49,867 nucleotides of DNA from positions 1 to 49,867 of the forward strand of contig NZ_RRYW01000013.1 in the NCBI RefSeq assembly GCF_014861365.1. The letters are read 5' to 3'. The first letter of the stretch is position 1. Every line of letters begins with the position of its first letter. A program made the position numbers and the translations under genes. The notes under the pieces are model-generated. The model was not told where the DNA came from, did no database searches, and saw only the letters and a program-made list of their open reading frames with translations. The DNA comes from Psychrobacter sp. FME6. GTDB taxonomy: Bacteria; Pseudomonadota; Gammaproteobacteria; Pseudomonadales; Moraxellaceae. Shown here in pieces: positions 20,724 to 28,682 of this stretch.

Positions 20724-21039
20724 TAAGCCTACTACTCTGTAATATTTTGAAACATTGTGAAATTAAGGTTGATATTCAATGCTGTTTTTTGGCATTATCA
20801 ACTGGCTAAATAATGAATATCAATTCATTATATTGTCTGCCTGTTTCAAGGCGCTTAGCTAGGCAACCTTTTGCCAATAATGCTAGAATAACTGTTTTTA
20901 AGATATTACAGTTTTTACGCTGATACCTAGTCGTTAAACACGACCTTTTTAGTATAAAAGCACCCTCATTATAGTATATTTCTTGAGGGTTAGACGTCGG
21001 CTTTTATCACGATTCACTCTATTTCAATTTATCCCAACC
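20724..21039. other. selO-maeB intergenic region with perfect inverted repeat
   Basis: 316 bp without a supported gene. ATAATGAAT (20810-20818) and ATTCATTAT (20823-20831) form a perfect 9-bp inverted repeat around a 4-base centre. It has no T-run, so it resembles an operator more than a terminator. An AT-rich stretch around 20970-20980 (TATAGTATA) may contain the maeB -10. Confidence 0.45.
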
Positions 21040-23373
21040 ATGGCCATTATTATGAAAGACGATATCACTTTGAATACGGATACCCCTAGTACAGAAAAAG
21101 AGCAGTTTGAGCAAGCTGCCCTGCACTACCATGAGTTCCCACGCCCTGGTAAAATCTCAGTCACCCCTATCAAGCAGATGGCTAACCAACGTGATTTAGC
21201 TTTAGCCTACTCTCCAGGTGTCGCGGTGCCTTGTCTTGAGATTGAAAAAGACCCAAAGCTGGCGGCTAAATATACGGCACGTAGCAACTTGGTTGGTGTT
21301 ATCACTAACGGTACGGCGGTACTTGGTTTAGGGAATATTGGTCCACTAGCATCAAAGCCTGTCATGGAAGGTAAAGGCGTTCTATTCAAAAAGTTTGCGG
21401 GTATTGACGTATTCGATTTAGAAATAGCGCAAAATGATCCTGATAAATTTATCGAAGCGGTTGCCGCACTTGAGCCTACCTTTGGCGGTATCAACTTAGA
21501 AGACATCAAAGCGCCAGAATGTTTCAAAATCGAGCGCGAATTGCGTGAGCGTATGAACATTCCGGTTTTTCATGATGATCAACACGGGACCTCAATTATC
21601 GTTGCCGCGGCGATGCTCAACGCACTATTGATTACTGATAAAAAAATAGAGGATATTAAGATTGTCTGCTCAGGTGCTGGTGCTGCCGCTATCTCCTGCT
21701 TAAACATTATCTGTGCGCTAGGCGTTAATAAAGACAATGTTTTTGTTTCTGATTCGCGCGGTATTATCAGTACCAGCCGTGAAAACCTTGATGAAACCAA
21801 ACAGCGTTATGCTCGTGATACCACGGCTACGACCATCGAAGAAGTGATGGATGATGTCGATATGTTCTTAGGCTTATCGATGCCTGGTATATTGACTGAA
21901 GATATGGTTCGCCGCATGGCAAAAGACCCTATTATCTTCGCACTGGCCAACCCAACGCCTGAAATCATGCCAGAATTGGCACATGCGGTACGCCCAGACG
22001 TCATTATGGCTACGGGTCGCTCAGACTATCCAAACCAAGTAAACAACGCGTTATGCTTCCCGTATATCTTCCGCGGTGCATTGGATGTAGGTGCAACGAC
22101 CGTCAACGAAGAAATGAAAATCGCTTGTGTAAAAGCAATCGCTGCGATGGCACACGTTGAAGCAACGCCGACTAAAAACGTCAAAAGCGTTGAGAAAATG
22201 CAAAGCTTCGGTCGTGATTATCTAATTCCAGGACCTTTAGAGCCAAACTTAATCATCGAGATCGCCTCTGCCGTTGCTAAAGCAGCGATGGATTCAGGTG
22301 TTGCGACGTTGCCTATCGCCGATATGAAAGCCTATCGTCAGAGCCTATCTGAGTTTGTTTATAACTCAGCGTTTGTGATGAAGCCGATTTTTGCTCGTGC
22401 AAAAGCAGATCCAAAGCGTATCGTCTACTGTGAAGGCGAAGACAGCAATGTATTGCTCGCGATACAAGTGGTCGTCGATGAACAGCTGGCACAACCCGTC
22501 TTAATTGGTCGCCCTGCAGTCATCGCCAATAATATCGAAAAGCTCGCACTACGTCTAAAAGACGGTGAAAACATCACTATCGTCAATATTGATGATGACC
22601 CACGCTATAAAGACTACTGGAAAGGCTACTACGAGAAAAACAAACGTAACGGTGTTAGTATCGAACTTGCCCGTCGTGATGTACGCCGTAAGACCTCTTT
22701 GATCGGTGCTTTGTTGGTCGAAAATGGTGATGCTGATGGTATGATTTGTGGTACCTTTAGCCACTATCAATTGCATCTTAAATACGTGCAAAATGTTATC
22801 GGTAAAAAACAAGGGGTTAACGACTTTTATGCGATGAATGCGGTGTTGATGCAAGATCGCAATATCTTTATTGCCGACACTTATATCCATGAAGATCCTA
22901 GCGCTGAACAATTGGCTGAAATGACCATATTGGCAGTTGAGCAGTTGCGCCGCTTCAGCATCACGCCACGAGTAGCACTGGTATCACATTCAAACTTTGG
23001 TACTTCTGATCGCGCCAGCGCTGTAAAAATGCGCAAGGTTCATCAGTTGCTATTAGACATGGATGTGGACTTCGATTTTGACGGTGAAATGCATGGTGAT
23101 GCCGCACTGGATGCGAATATCCGTTCAGAAGACTTACCGTCGAGCACGCTAGAAGGCAATGCCAATCTACTTATATTGCCAACGCTTGATTCTGCTAATA
23201 TCGCCTTTAACTTACTAAAAACAGCCACAGGTAGCGCTTCTATCGGGCCTATCCTATTGGGTGCCAATAAGCCGGTGCATATCCTAACGCCATCAGCAAC
23301 AGCGCGCCGTGTGGTTAATATGACGGCTCTTGCGGTCACTGAAGCTCAAGACTTAGAAAATGAGCATCAATAA
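21040..23373 (+). CDS. maeB: NADP-dependent malic enzyme with phosphotransacetylase-like domain
   Basis: About 777 residues, the MaeB two-domain type (E. coli 759). Residues ~1-420 are the malic enzyme proper: [53 protein letters not shown] with metal-binding Asp pair, the Rossmann [11 protein letters not shown], and [10 protein letters not shown]. Residues ~430-777 are the phosphate-acetyltransferase-like regulatory domain ([27 protein letters not shown]). It converts malate to pyruvate, CO2 and NADPH. An in-frame TTG at 20983 is rejected for lack of ribosome site and a non-family N-terminus. ATG 21040 or 21052 is the likely start, though neither has a strong Shine-Dalgarno. Confidence 0.93.
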   Translation: MAIIMKDDITLNTDTPSTEKEQFEQAALHYHEFPRPGKISVTPIKQMANQRDLALAYSPGVAVPCLEIEKDPKLAAKYTARSNLVGVITNGTAVLGLGNIGPLASKPVMEGKGVLFKKFAGIDVFDLEIAQNDPDKFIEAVAALEPTFGGINLEDIKAPECFKIERELRERMNIPVFHDDQHGTSIIVAAAMLNALLITDKKIEDIKIVCSGAGAAAISCLNIICALGVNKDNVFVSDSRGIISTSRENLDETKQRYARDTTATTIEEVMDDVDMFLGLSMPGILTEDMVRRMAKDPIIFALANPTPEIMPELAHAVRPDVIMATGRSDYPNQVNNALCFPYIFRGALDVGATTVNEEMKIACVKAIAAMAHVEATPTKNVKSVEKMQSFGRDYLIPGPLEPNLIIEIASAVAKAAMDSGVATLPIADMKAYRQSLSEFVYNSAFVMKPIFARAKADPKRIVYCEGEDSNVLLAIQVVVDEQLAQPVLIGRPAVIANNIEKLALRLKDGENITIVNIDDDPRYKDYWKGYYEKNKRNGVSIELARRDVRRKTSLIGALLVENGDADGMICGTFSHYQLHLKYVQNVIGKKQGVNDFYAMNAVLMQDRNIFIADTYIHEDPSAEQLAEMTILAVEQLRRFSITPRVALVSHSNFGTSDRASAVKMRKVHQLLLDMDVDFDFDGEMHGDAALDANIRSEDLPSSTLEGNANLLILPTLDSANIAFNLLKTATGSASIGPILLGANKPVHILTPSATARRVVNMTALAVTEAQDLENEHQ

Positions 23374-23446
23374 TCATTGATACGCTTGTAAGCACGCCAT
23401 TAGGACGGTCTTCTATCATTTATTTATAGAAACCGTCTGCTATACT

Positions 23447-23487
23447 AAAACCAGTCAATGCTTGATAAGCATTGACTGGTTTTTTTG
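23447..23487 (+). terminator. maeB terminator
   Basis: Near-perfect 14-bp stem around AACCAGTCAATGCTT / AAGCATTGACTGGTT followed by seven T. A second, imperfect hairpin lies just upstream at 23404-23438. Confidence 0.92.
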
Positions 23488-23532
23488 AACAGAACAATTT
23501 AGTCAATACTGAATAAATAAAAAGAGAGAATT

Positions 23533-24735
23533 ATGCAAGTATATCTCGTCGGCGGCGCTGTTCGTGACCAGCTATTAGGACGCCCGATCAAAGACAAAGA
23601 CTTTGTCATCGTTGGAGCGACGGTTACAGAAATGCTTGAGGCAGGGTTTCAACAAGTGGGTGCCGACTTTCCGGTATTCTTGCATCCTACCAGTCACGAG
23701 GAATACGCACTGGCGCGCACTGAGCGCAAACAAGGCGTTGGTTATCAAGGATTTAGTATCCATGCGAGCCCTGAGGTAACATTAAAAGAGGACTTGCGCC
23801 GCCGCGACTTGACTGTTAACGCCATGGCAATTGAAATCACTGGCTTAACCGATGACACTCCTGTCAACGGTGAGGTTATTGATTACTATGGTGGACTGAC
23901 TGACATAGAAAACAAAACCCTACGTCATGTCTCAGCTGCGTTTAGCGAAGATCCATTACGTGTCCTCAGAACTGCTCGATTTTATAGTCGCTATTATGAT
24001 TTGGGTTTTGTCATTGCTGATGAAACCTTATTATTAATGCGCCAATTGGTTGCCTCTGGGGAACTCGCGCACTTAAGCGCGGAACGCATTTGGCAAGAGT
24101 CAAGCCGTGCAACCTTACAACTATCCCCTCATATCTACTGGCAACAGCTGTTCGACATCGATGCTTTAGTAGAGTATTTTTTGCCATTACATCAGGCGTG
24201 GAGTGATGGAAATATACGAGAGACGGTGCAGACTGCGCTATACTTCGCAGGTCAGATGCAATTAAACCTGTCACAACGCTGGGCGCTATTAATGGCTAGC
24301 CTAAACTCATCATTGTTTGATAGCAAAACCGATATTTCAACGGATGTTCCAAAGAGCAATCAATCAACGATTACAAAGGGTATCAACGATATAGGCAATA
24401 CGGCCAAAGTACCAAAAGCACAAAACCAGTTTGCGACTCTATTCGTACAACAAGCTAAAAAACTCAGCACCATAAATACGCTTAGTGCAGCTGAAAAAAT
24501 CGACCTTATTCAAGCTTGTGGCGCTCATAAAGAGCCTAATAAGCTTTCACAACTGCTGGTGTGCAGCCACGTATTACAATTGGCAATGCAGCATCGCCAA
24601 ATGATGCTCGCGCTGAGCAGCTTTCGTGCTATCGGGATGAATGACATTGCGACAGACCTCAAAGGCCCAGCGATTGGTGAAGCATTAAGGCAACGTAGGA
24701 TTGAGCATCTGCAAGCAGCACGCCACCTATCTTAA
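23533..24735 (+). CDS. cca: CCA tRNA nucleotidyltransferase, HD domain degenerate
   Basis: 400 residues. Adds or repairs the 3' CCA of tRNAs. The class II nucleotidyltransferase head is intact: [20 protein letters not shown] with the following DFVIVGAT, the [10 protein letters not shown] strand, and [15 protein letters not shown]. The RNA-recognition helices follow ([17 protein letters not shown]). In E. coli-type Cca an HD phosphohydrolase domain comes next, with HxxxH and HD residues. Here the aligned region reads [16 protein letters not shown] and the His/Asp metal ligands are missing, so that activity is probably lost. GAGAG precedes the ATG. Confidence 0.92.
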   Translation: MQVYLVGGAVRDQLLGRPIKDKDFVIVGATVTEMLEAGFQQVGADFPVFLHPTSHEEYALARTERKQGVGYQGFSIHASPEVTLKEDLRRRDLTVNAMAIEITGLTDDTPVNGEVIDYYGGLTDIENKTLRHVSAAFSEDPLRVLRTARFYSRYYDLGFVIADETLLLMRQLVASGELAHLSAERIWQESSRATLQLSPHIYWQQLFDIDALVEYFLPLHQAWSDGNIRETVQTALYFAGQMQLNLSQRWALLMASLNSSLFDSKTDISTDVPKSNQSTITKGINDIGNTAKVPKAQNQFATLFVQQAKKLSTINTLSAAEKIDLIQACGAHKEPNKLSQLLVCSHVLQLAMQHRQMMLALSSFRAIGMNDIATDLKGPAIGEALRQRRIEHLQAARHLS

Positions 24736-24769
24736 AAACATCTTAGTAATAGAACATATAGCGCTTATT

Positions 24770-25576
24770 ATGAATCAAAAATATAATGCCTCTGAGTCAC
24801 TCAATACGAAGGCCCCAGTGATGCTCGTGACGGGTAGTGCCAAACGGATTGGTGCGGCCATTGTTAAATCTGCTCATAACCAAGGCTATCGCGTCATCAT
24901 TCATTGTCATCGCAGTGAGCAAGAAGCGAATACACTAGCAAATGAGCTTAATAAAATTCGTGTTGGTAGCGCAGTTATCATCGTTTCGGACTTGGCAGTC
25001 GTCAATGACAGCGCAGCGTTAGAACAATTTGTCCAAACTATTATGCAAGCATTTAGGCAGTTAGATGTATTGGTGCATAACGCCTCACGTTTTTACCCTA
25101 CTCCTCTCAATAACATTAATCACGCTCAATGGGATGAGCTGTTTTTAACCAATGCCAAAGCGCCTTTACTGTTAAGCCAAGCCCTACTCCCTTATCTTAA
25201 AAATCAGCGAGGTTGTATTATCAGCCTACTCGATATTCACGCGCACAATAAGCCGTTTAGCAATTACGCGGTTTATAGTATGGCAAAGGCGGCTCATCGG
25301 ATGATGGTGCAATCCCTAGCATTGGAGATGGCACCAAATATACGCGTCAACGGTGTCGCTCCTGGGGTCAATATCTTACCAGAAACCAACAGCGACCAAG
25401 CGCTTGATGATGTGCAGCAACGGAGTATTATCGAATCTATCCCTATGCAAAGAATAGGAATGCCTGATGAAATTGCTCATAGCGTGCTTTATTTAGCAGA
25501 GGCCAGTTATGTTACCGGGGAGATCATTACTGTTGATGGTGGCCGTAGCCTTACCTTGGCTGGCGGTCATGTTTGA
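24770..25576 (+). CDS. SDR oxidoreductase, pteridine reductase / FolM-like
   Basis: 268 residues of the short-chain dehydrogenase family. The dinucleotide loop is MLVTGSAKRIGAAIV, where TGSAKRIG replaces the usual TGxxxGIG as in pteridine reductases. Then come HCHRSEQEA, the NASRFYPTPL segment and the active-site tyrosine/lysine YSMAKAAHRMM. APGVNILPE also resembles pteridine reductases. The inferred reaction is NADPH reduction of dihydropterin or dihydrofolate. An in-frame TTG at 24701 inside cca is rejected; ATG 24770 gives a conventional N-terminus 34 bp after cca. The gene ends about 95 bp before the split tRNA. Confidence 0.85.
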   Translation: MNQKYNASESLNTKAPVMLVTGSAKRIGAAIVKSAHNQGYRVIIHCHRSEQEANTLANELNKIRVGSAVIIVSDLAVVNDSAALEQFVQTIMQAFRQLDVLVHNASRFYPTPLNNINHAQWDELFLTNAKAPLLLSQALLPYLKNQRGCIISLLDIHAHNKPFSNYAVYSMAKAAHRMMVQSLALEMAPNIRVNGVAPGVNILPETNSDQALDDVQQRSIIESIPMQRIGMPDEIAHSVLYLAEASYVTGEIITVDGGRSLTLAGGHV

Positions 25577-25627
25577 CAGAAAATTGGCGCCTCATAAAAA
25601 ATATCTTTGTTACTTCCTATCTTTTAC

Positions 25628-25655
25628 TTGAAAAATCGAAAAAATCAGGTATCAT
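25628..25655 (+). promoter_or_regulatory. Sigma70-type promoter of the split tRNA gene
   Basis: TTGAAA (25628-25633) and TATCAT (25650-25655) are separated by 16 bp and followed by a GC-containing discriminator TGTGCGTC. The tRNA 5' end is 17 bases after the -10. It should drive tRNA exon 1, the intron with its maturase gene, and exon 2 as one transcript. Confidence 0.7.
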
Positions 25656-26012
25656 TGTGCGTCTAACGTTAGGGCCCATAGCTCAGTTGGTTAGAGCAGA
25701 GGACTCATAAGTGCGCCATTGCGGTGCTTAAAACGTTGTTAGGGAAACCTAACCATCATGTGACAATTGATGTAAAACACCAACTTAGTTGACGAGAAAA
25801 ACCCGTCAGCGATACCAAAGGGCGAAAGCCTAGAGGGAACTTAGCAGGTTGGTAAAAGGCTAGTGAGGGTAAAGCAAAATGCCCGAAAGGTTAGTCAGTT
25901 AGTGAATACATGGTAAAAGCTAAACTGCTTGAACTCTAGTTTGAAGTGGGGAGTATCTTGCCCAATAGACACTTTTGCTTTAGGTCTATATTTAATCGAC
26001 ACAGAATTATGA

Positions 26013-26019
26013 TTATGAG
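26013..26019 (+). promoter_or_regulatory. Candidate EBS1 of the group II intron
   Basis: TTATGAG is the exact complement of exon bases 25704-25710 (CTCATAA), which are the tRNA anticodon loop. A shorter overlapping match TTATGA begins at 26007. EBS2 was not identified with confidence. Confidence 0.6.
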
Positions 26020-26292
26020 AGTTTTGTGAGTCACTCGATTAACGCTACCTGTAGTACAGGGGAAAAGAACGAACGGAGTACCTAAATATTCTATTGTCGC
26101 GTTTTAAGCGCAACTATGGGATTCCCTAAGTCGAGAAATTGATAAGCATGGTTGGAATAACATGCGCGGGAACGGAGTTACCATAGTACCTGCTTATAGC
26201 TGCTTAATAGAGCTATATATACGAACACTCTAACAAGTGTTGAAAGGAAAGGGTAACAGTCACACTAACTCTATAAAGGATTGTTTACTCGT

Positions 26293-28158
26293 ATGAGTAG
26301 TTCAGACATTCAAAGATTAGAGAAAATTAGACAAATTAATACAGCTAATCCTAAATGGGTTAACCGTGATTTGTATAGACTGCTTTACAAAGAAGATTTG
26401 TACGTCTTAGCGTATGAAACTCTTAAAAGTAAGTCAGGAAACATGACCAAAGGCGCTGATGGTAAAACCATTGACGGATTTTCGGCTAGAACCATTAGTC
26501 GTTTAATCAATGCCATGAAAGACGAGTCTTTTCAATTTACCGCTGCCAGAAAGGTAGAAATACCCAAAAGCAACGGCAAGAAACGCGCTTTAGGCATTGC
26601 ACCGCCAAATGACAAGATTGTCCAACAGATTATTAAATTAATCCTAGAAGCAATCTATGAACCAAACTTCTCAGAGAATAGCCACGGCTTTCGAGAGAAT
26701 ATGGGTTGTCATACAGCTCTTAAAAGCTTTAGAACCAATTGGAGTGGTGTTAATTGGATTGTTGAGGGTGATATCGAGGGCTTCTTCGATAATATCTCAC
26801 ATGACATCTTAATATCACTACTTAGGGTGAGAATAGCAGACGAACGCTTCATCAACCTAATACGAAAGGCTTTAAATGCAGGATACCTTGAATTTGGCAT
26901 GTTCCATAATACTATAGTAGGTACGCCACAAGGCAGTGTTGTATCGCCTACATTGGCCAATATCTACTTAGACGGCTTTGATAAATTTGTAGAAGCCAAG
27001 ATTAAGGAATATGAAAGAGGTAATGCTAAAATTACCCACCCAAAGCATAGAAGTCTGTCTAGTAAGATAAATTATCGACTAAAGAAAGCAAACCTTTGTT
27101 CAGACTTAGTTGAGAAAGAAAGAATACTAGATGAAGTGAAAACTCTTAAACGAGAATTTGCCTCAACCCCTACCGTATTACATGATGGCGAGTACATCAG
27201 AGTCAAATACATACGGTATGCAGATGACTGGATAATAGGTGTCAATGGCTCTAAAGAACTTGCAACAAAGCTCAGACAGGAATGTGCGGATTACTTTACA
27301 GATGTGCTAAAACTCAAATTAAACTTTGAAAAAACGCATATACGCCACGCTAAGACTGAAAAATCTCGTTTCTTAGGAACAGAATTGAAAGTCGGACATG
27401 ATGGTGAAAGTAAGAAAGCTACATATACTAGCAAGAACGGTTTTAAATTCAAGAAACGTGTTACGGGTTGGCAGCCTATCATGACTGCTCCTGTAGGCGA
27501 ATTGGTTAGTAAATTAGCCATTAAAGGATTTTGTGACCATGACGGCAACCCAAAGAGCAAAGCAAGTTGGTCAGTGCTTGACGATATACAGATAGTTGAA
27601 TTGATTGGTAGTGTTTGGTTAGGATTGCACAACTACTATTCGTTCGCGGATAATAGATGTGACTTAGGGAGAGTTCAATATATCCTCTTACATAGTGCAG
27701 CTAAAACTCTTGCACACAAACACAGGTCAAGCGTTAAAAAGACCTTTAAAAGATATGGTCAAAACCTAACAGTTACGGTAAAAGATAAGGATAGCAAAGT
27801 AGTTAGAAAGATTGCTTTCCCTTACAAACCGTCACTGACTAGGCAGAAATTCGAGTTCATGACACATAGCGAAACTGTAAACGATGGTGGTAGACTACAA
27901 ACGTTTATCAAATTGCGTACTAGAAGTAAACTATTCTCACCGTGTTGTATTTGTGGTGAGACAGAGAATATCGAAATGCACCATGTTAAGCATATCAGGA
28001 AAATAGGTGAAAAAGTCAAAGGCTTCACGCTCACAATGGCTAAAATAAACCGTAAACAAGTTCCTGTATGCCACGATTGCCATGTCAAAATACATAACGG
28101 TAAGTATGACGGCTTAAAGCTTAGTAAACTTGCGTTACCGAAACTAGCTAAAGCATAA
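26293..28158 (+). CDS. Group II intron-encoded reverse transcriptase/maturase with HNH-type endonuclease domain
   Basis: 621 residues from ATG 26293. The RT fingers/palm begin around residue 45 and include RALGIAPPNDKIVQQIIKLI, SHGFRENMGCHTALK, VEGDIEGFFDNISHD, GTPQGSVVSPTLANIYLDG and the catalytic IRYADDWIIGV, so the RT is intact. A maturase (X) domain follows (about 390-520). The C-terminus carries CCICGE...EMHHVKHI...VCHDCHVKIHNG, a Cys/His zinc-type HNH endonuclease. The RT resembles the mitochondrial-like class (inference). AAAGGA lies 12 bases before the ATG; an upstream TTG at 26281 abuts it directly and is less likely. By my count, 16 of 46 isoleucines use ATA. The gene ends 24 bp before domain V. 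Confidence 0.95.
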   Translation: MSSSDIQRLEKIRQINTANPKWVNRDLYRLLYKEDLYVLAYETLKSKSGNMTKGADGKTIDGFSARTISRLINAMKDESFQFTAARKVEIPKSNGKKRALGIAPPNDKIVQQIIKLILEAIYEPNFSENSHGFRENMGCHTALKSFRTNWSGVNWIVEGDIEGFFDNISHDILISLLRVRIADERFINLIRKALNAGYLEFGMFHNTIVGTPQGSVVSPTLANIYLDGFDKFVEAKIKEYERGNAKITHPKHRSLSSKINYRLKKANLCSDLVEKERILDEVKTLKREFASTPTVLHDGEYIRVKYIRYADDWIIGVNGSKELATKLRQECADYFTDVLKLKLNFEKTHIRHAKTEKSRFLGTELKVGHDGESKKATYTSKNGFKFKKRVTGWQPIMTAPVGELVSKLAIKGFCDHDGNPKSKASWSVLDDIQIVELIGSVWLGLHNYYSFADNRCDLGRVQYILLHSAAKTLAHKHRSSVKKTFKRYGQNLTVTVKDKDSKVVRKIAFPYKPSLTRQKFEFMTHSETVNDGGRLQTFIKLRTRSKLFSPCCICGETENIEMHHVKHIRKIGEKVKGFTLTMAKINRKQVPVCHDCHVKIHNGKYDGLKLSKLALPKLAKA

Positions 28159-28182
28159 AATTTGTCTAACTGGAGTGATGGA

Positions 28183-28216
28183 GAGCGTAGTGCAATGAAA
28201 GTTGCAAGCTGCGTTC
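28183..28216 (+). ncRNA. Group II intron domain V (catalytic hairpin)
   Basis: 34 nt with GAGC at the 5' side (catalytic AGC triad), nine pairs, a two-base AA bulge on the 3' strand, five more pairs and a GAAA tetraloop, closing with GTTC. Length, triad, bulge and tetraloop all match the universal domain V. Confidence 0.95.
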
Positions 28217-28334
28217 GGAGGGAGGATTCTCTACTCTTAACGTGTTTATCACGAAAGATAGGTAGTTCGACCCTACTCCTTTGGTCGTAGGTTCAAGTCC
28301 TACTGGGCCCACCATATTTATATTGCACAAAGAA

Positions 28335-28373
28335 AAAAGGCTTGTTCGCAGCGATGCGGCAAGCCTTTTTTTA
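28335..28373 (+). terminator. Terminator of the tRNA/intron transcript
   Basis: Stem AAGGCTTG / CAAGCCTT with a 15-base GC-containing loop, followed by seven T. It begins about 20 bp after the tRNA CCA. Confidence 0.9.
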
Positions 28374-28458
28374 TGGGGTTTAAACGCCACAATCAACGAC
28401 ATTATAAAATATAGTCGCTATGATTTTAAATATAGCCGATCCACTATAAAAAAACACA

Positions 28459-28534
28459 GTGCTACTGGGATAAATTTTGCGCAGCCTCTGTCAGCGTAAG
28501 CACAGCAAGCAAGAAAAATTCGTCCTAGTAGCGC
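28459..28534 (+). repeat. Palindromic intergenic repeat, copy 2
   Basis: 76 bp starting GTGCTACTGGGATAAA and ending near CCTAGTAGCGCG. The internal core GCGCAGCCTCTGTCAGCG and CACAGCAAGCAAG is shared with the other copies. Similarity with copy 3 extends left (CCGATCCACTATAAAA, 28434-28449) and right to about 28574 (TATTTAGGACTGACTATA). It fills most of the 368-bp gap 28315-28682 between the tRNA terminator and the maeA terminator. Confidence 0.85.
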
Positions 28535-28624
28535 GTGATAATATTTGCACTTATTTTATTTAGGACTGACTATACAATCATCCTTGTATTAGCCAAAATA
28601 TGGATTAAATCAAAAGTAAATAAT

Positions 28625-28664
28625 AAAAAAGCCGAATGCTACTTATGTAACATTCGGCTTTTTT
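28625..28664 (-). terminator. maeA terminator (bidirectional shape)
   Basis: 14-bp perfect stem AAAAAAGCCGAATG / CATTCGGCTTTTTT. T-runs on both strands let it stop transcription from either side. It lies just past the maeA stop on the minus strand. Confidence 0.9.
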
Positions 28665-28682
28665 CATTGTATTTCCTAGCAG

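Larger units (their letters stand above)
25711..28276 (+). mobile_element. Complete group II intron inserted in the tRNA anticodon loop
   Basis: 2566 bp. The 5' end is GTGCG (25711) and the 3' end CTAC (AC at 28275-28276), the group II boundary rule. Domain V is 28183-28216. In domain VI, AGGG (28219-28222) pairs with CCCT (28271-28274) and A28270 is unpaired just inside, seven nucleotides from the 3' splice site as expected of the branch point. TTATGAG at 26013-26019, about 300 nt into domain I, is complementary to the seven exon bases CTCATAA before the 5' splice site, and so is a strong EBS1/IBS1 candidate. The maturase gene occupies domain IV. Nothing looks truncated, so it should be splicing- and mobility-competent. 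Confidence 0.93.
25672..28314 (+). tRNA. tRNA-Ile(CAU), interrupted by a group II intron
   Basis: Exon 1 is 25672-25710 (39 nt) and exon 2 is 28277-28314 (38 nt). Joined, they give a complete cloverleaf. The acceptor stem is GGGCCCA/TGGGCCC, the D-arm GCTC...GAGC, and the anticodon stem GAGGA/TCCTT (closing G-T). The anticodon loop is CTCATAA with anticodon CAT, the T-arm is GTAGG TTCAAGT CCTAC, and the encoded end is ACCA. The anticodon arm and the following TTTGGTCG resemble E. coli ileX (tRNA-Ile2) more than elongator Met. The C34 would therefore be changed to lysidine by TilS, so that the tRNA reads AUA. The intron sits between positions 38 and 39, so the tRNA is functional only after splicing. 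Confidence 0.88.

Noticed and set aside
25672-28314. Split tRNA as a dead gene disrupted by a mobile element
   Set aside because: Group II boundaries, domain V, branch point and EBS1 all fit exact splicing back to a perfect tRNA, and the maturase is intact.
25672-28314. Elongator tRNA-Met instead of tRNA-Ile2
   Set aside because: The anticodon alone (CAT) allows both, but the anticodon-arm and variable-loop sequence (AATCCTTTGGTCG) follows the ileX pattern; kept as Ile with some doubt.
28281-28499. Small frame across the tRNA exon 2 and terminator
   Set aside because: It overlaps the tRNA, its terminator and repeat copy 2 and has no ribosome site.
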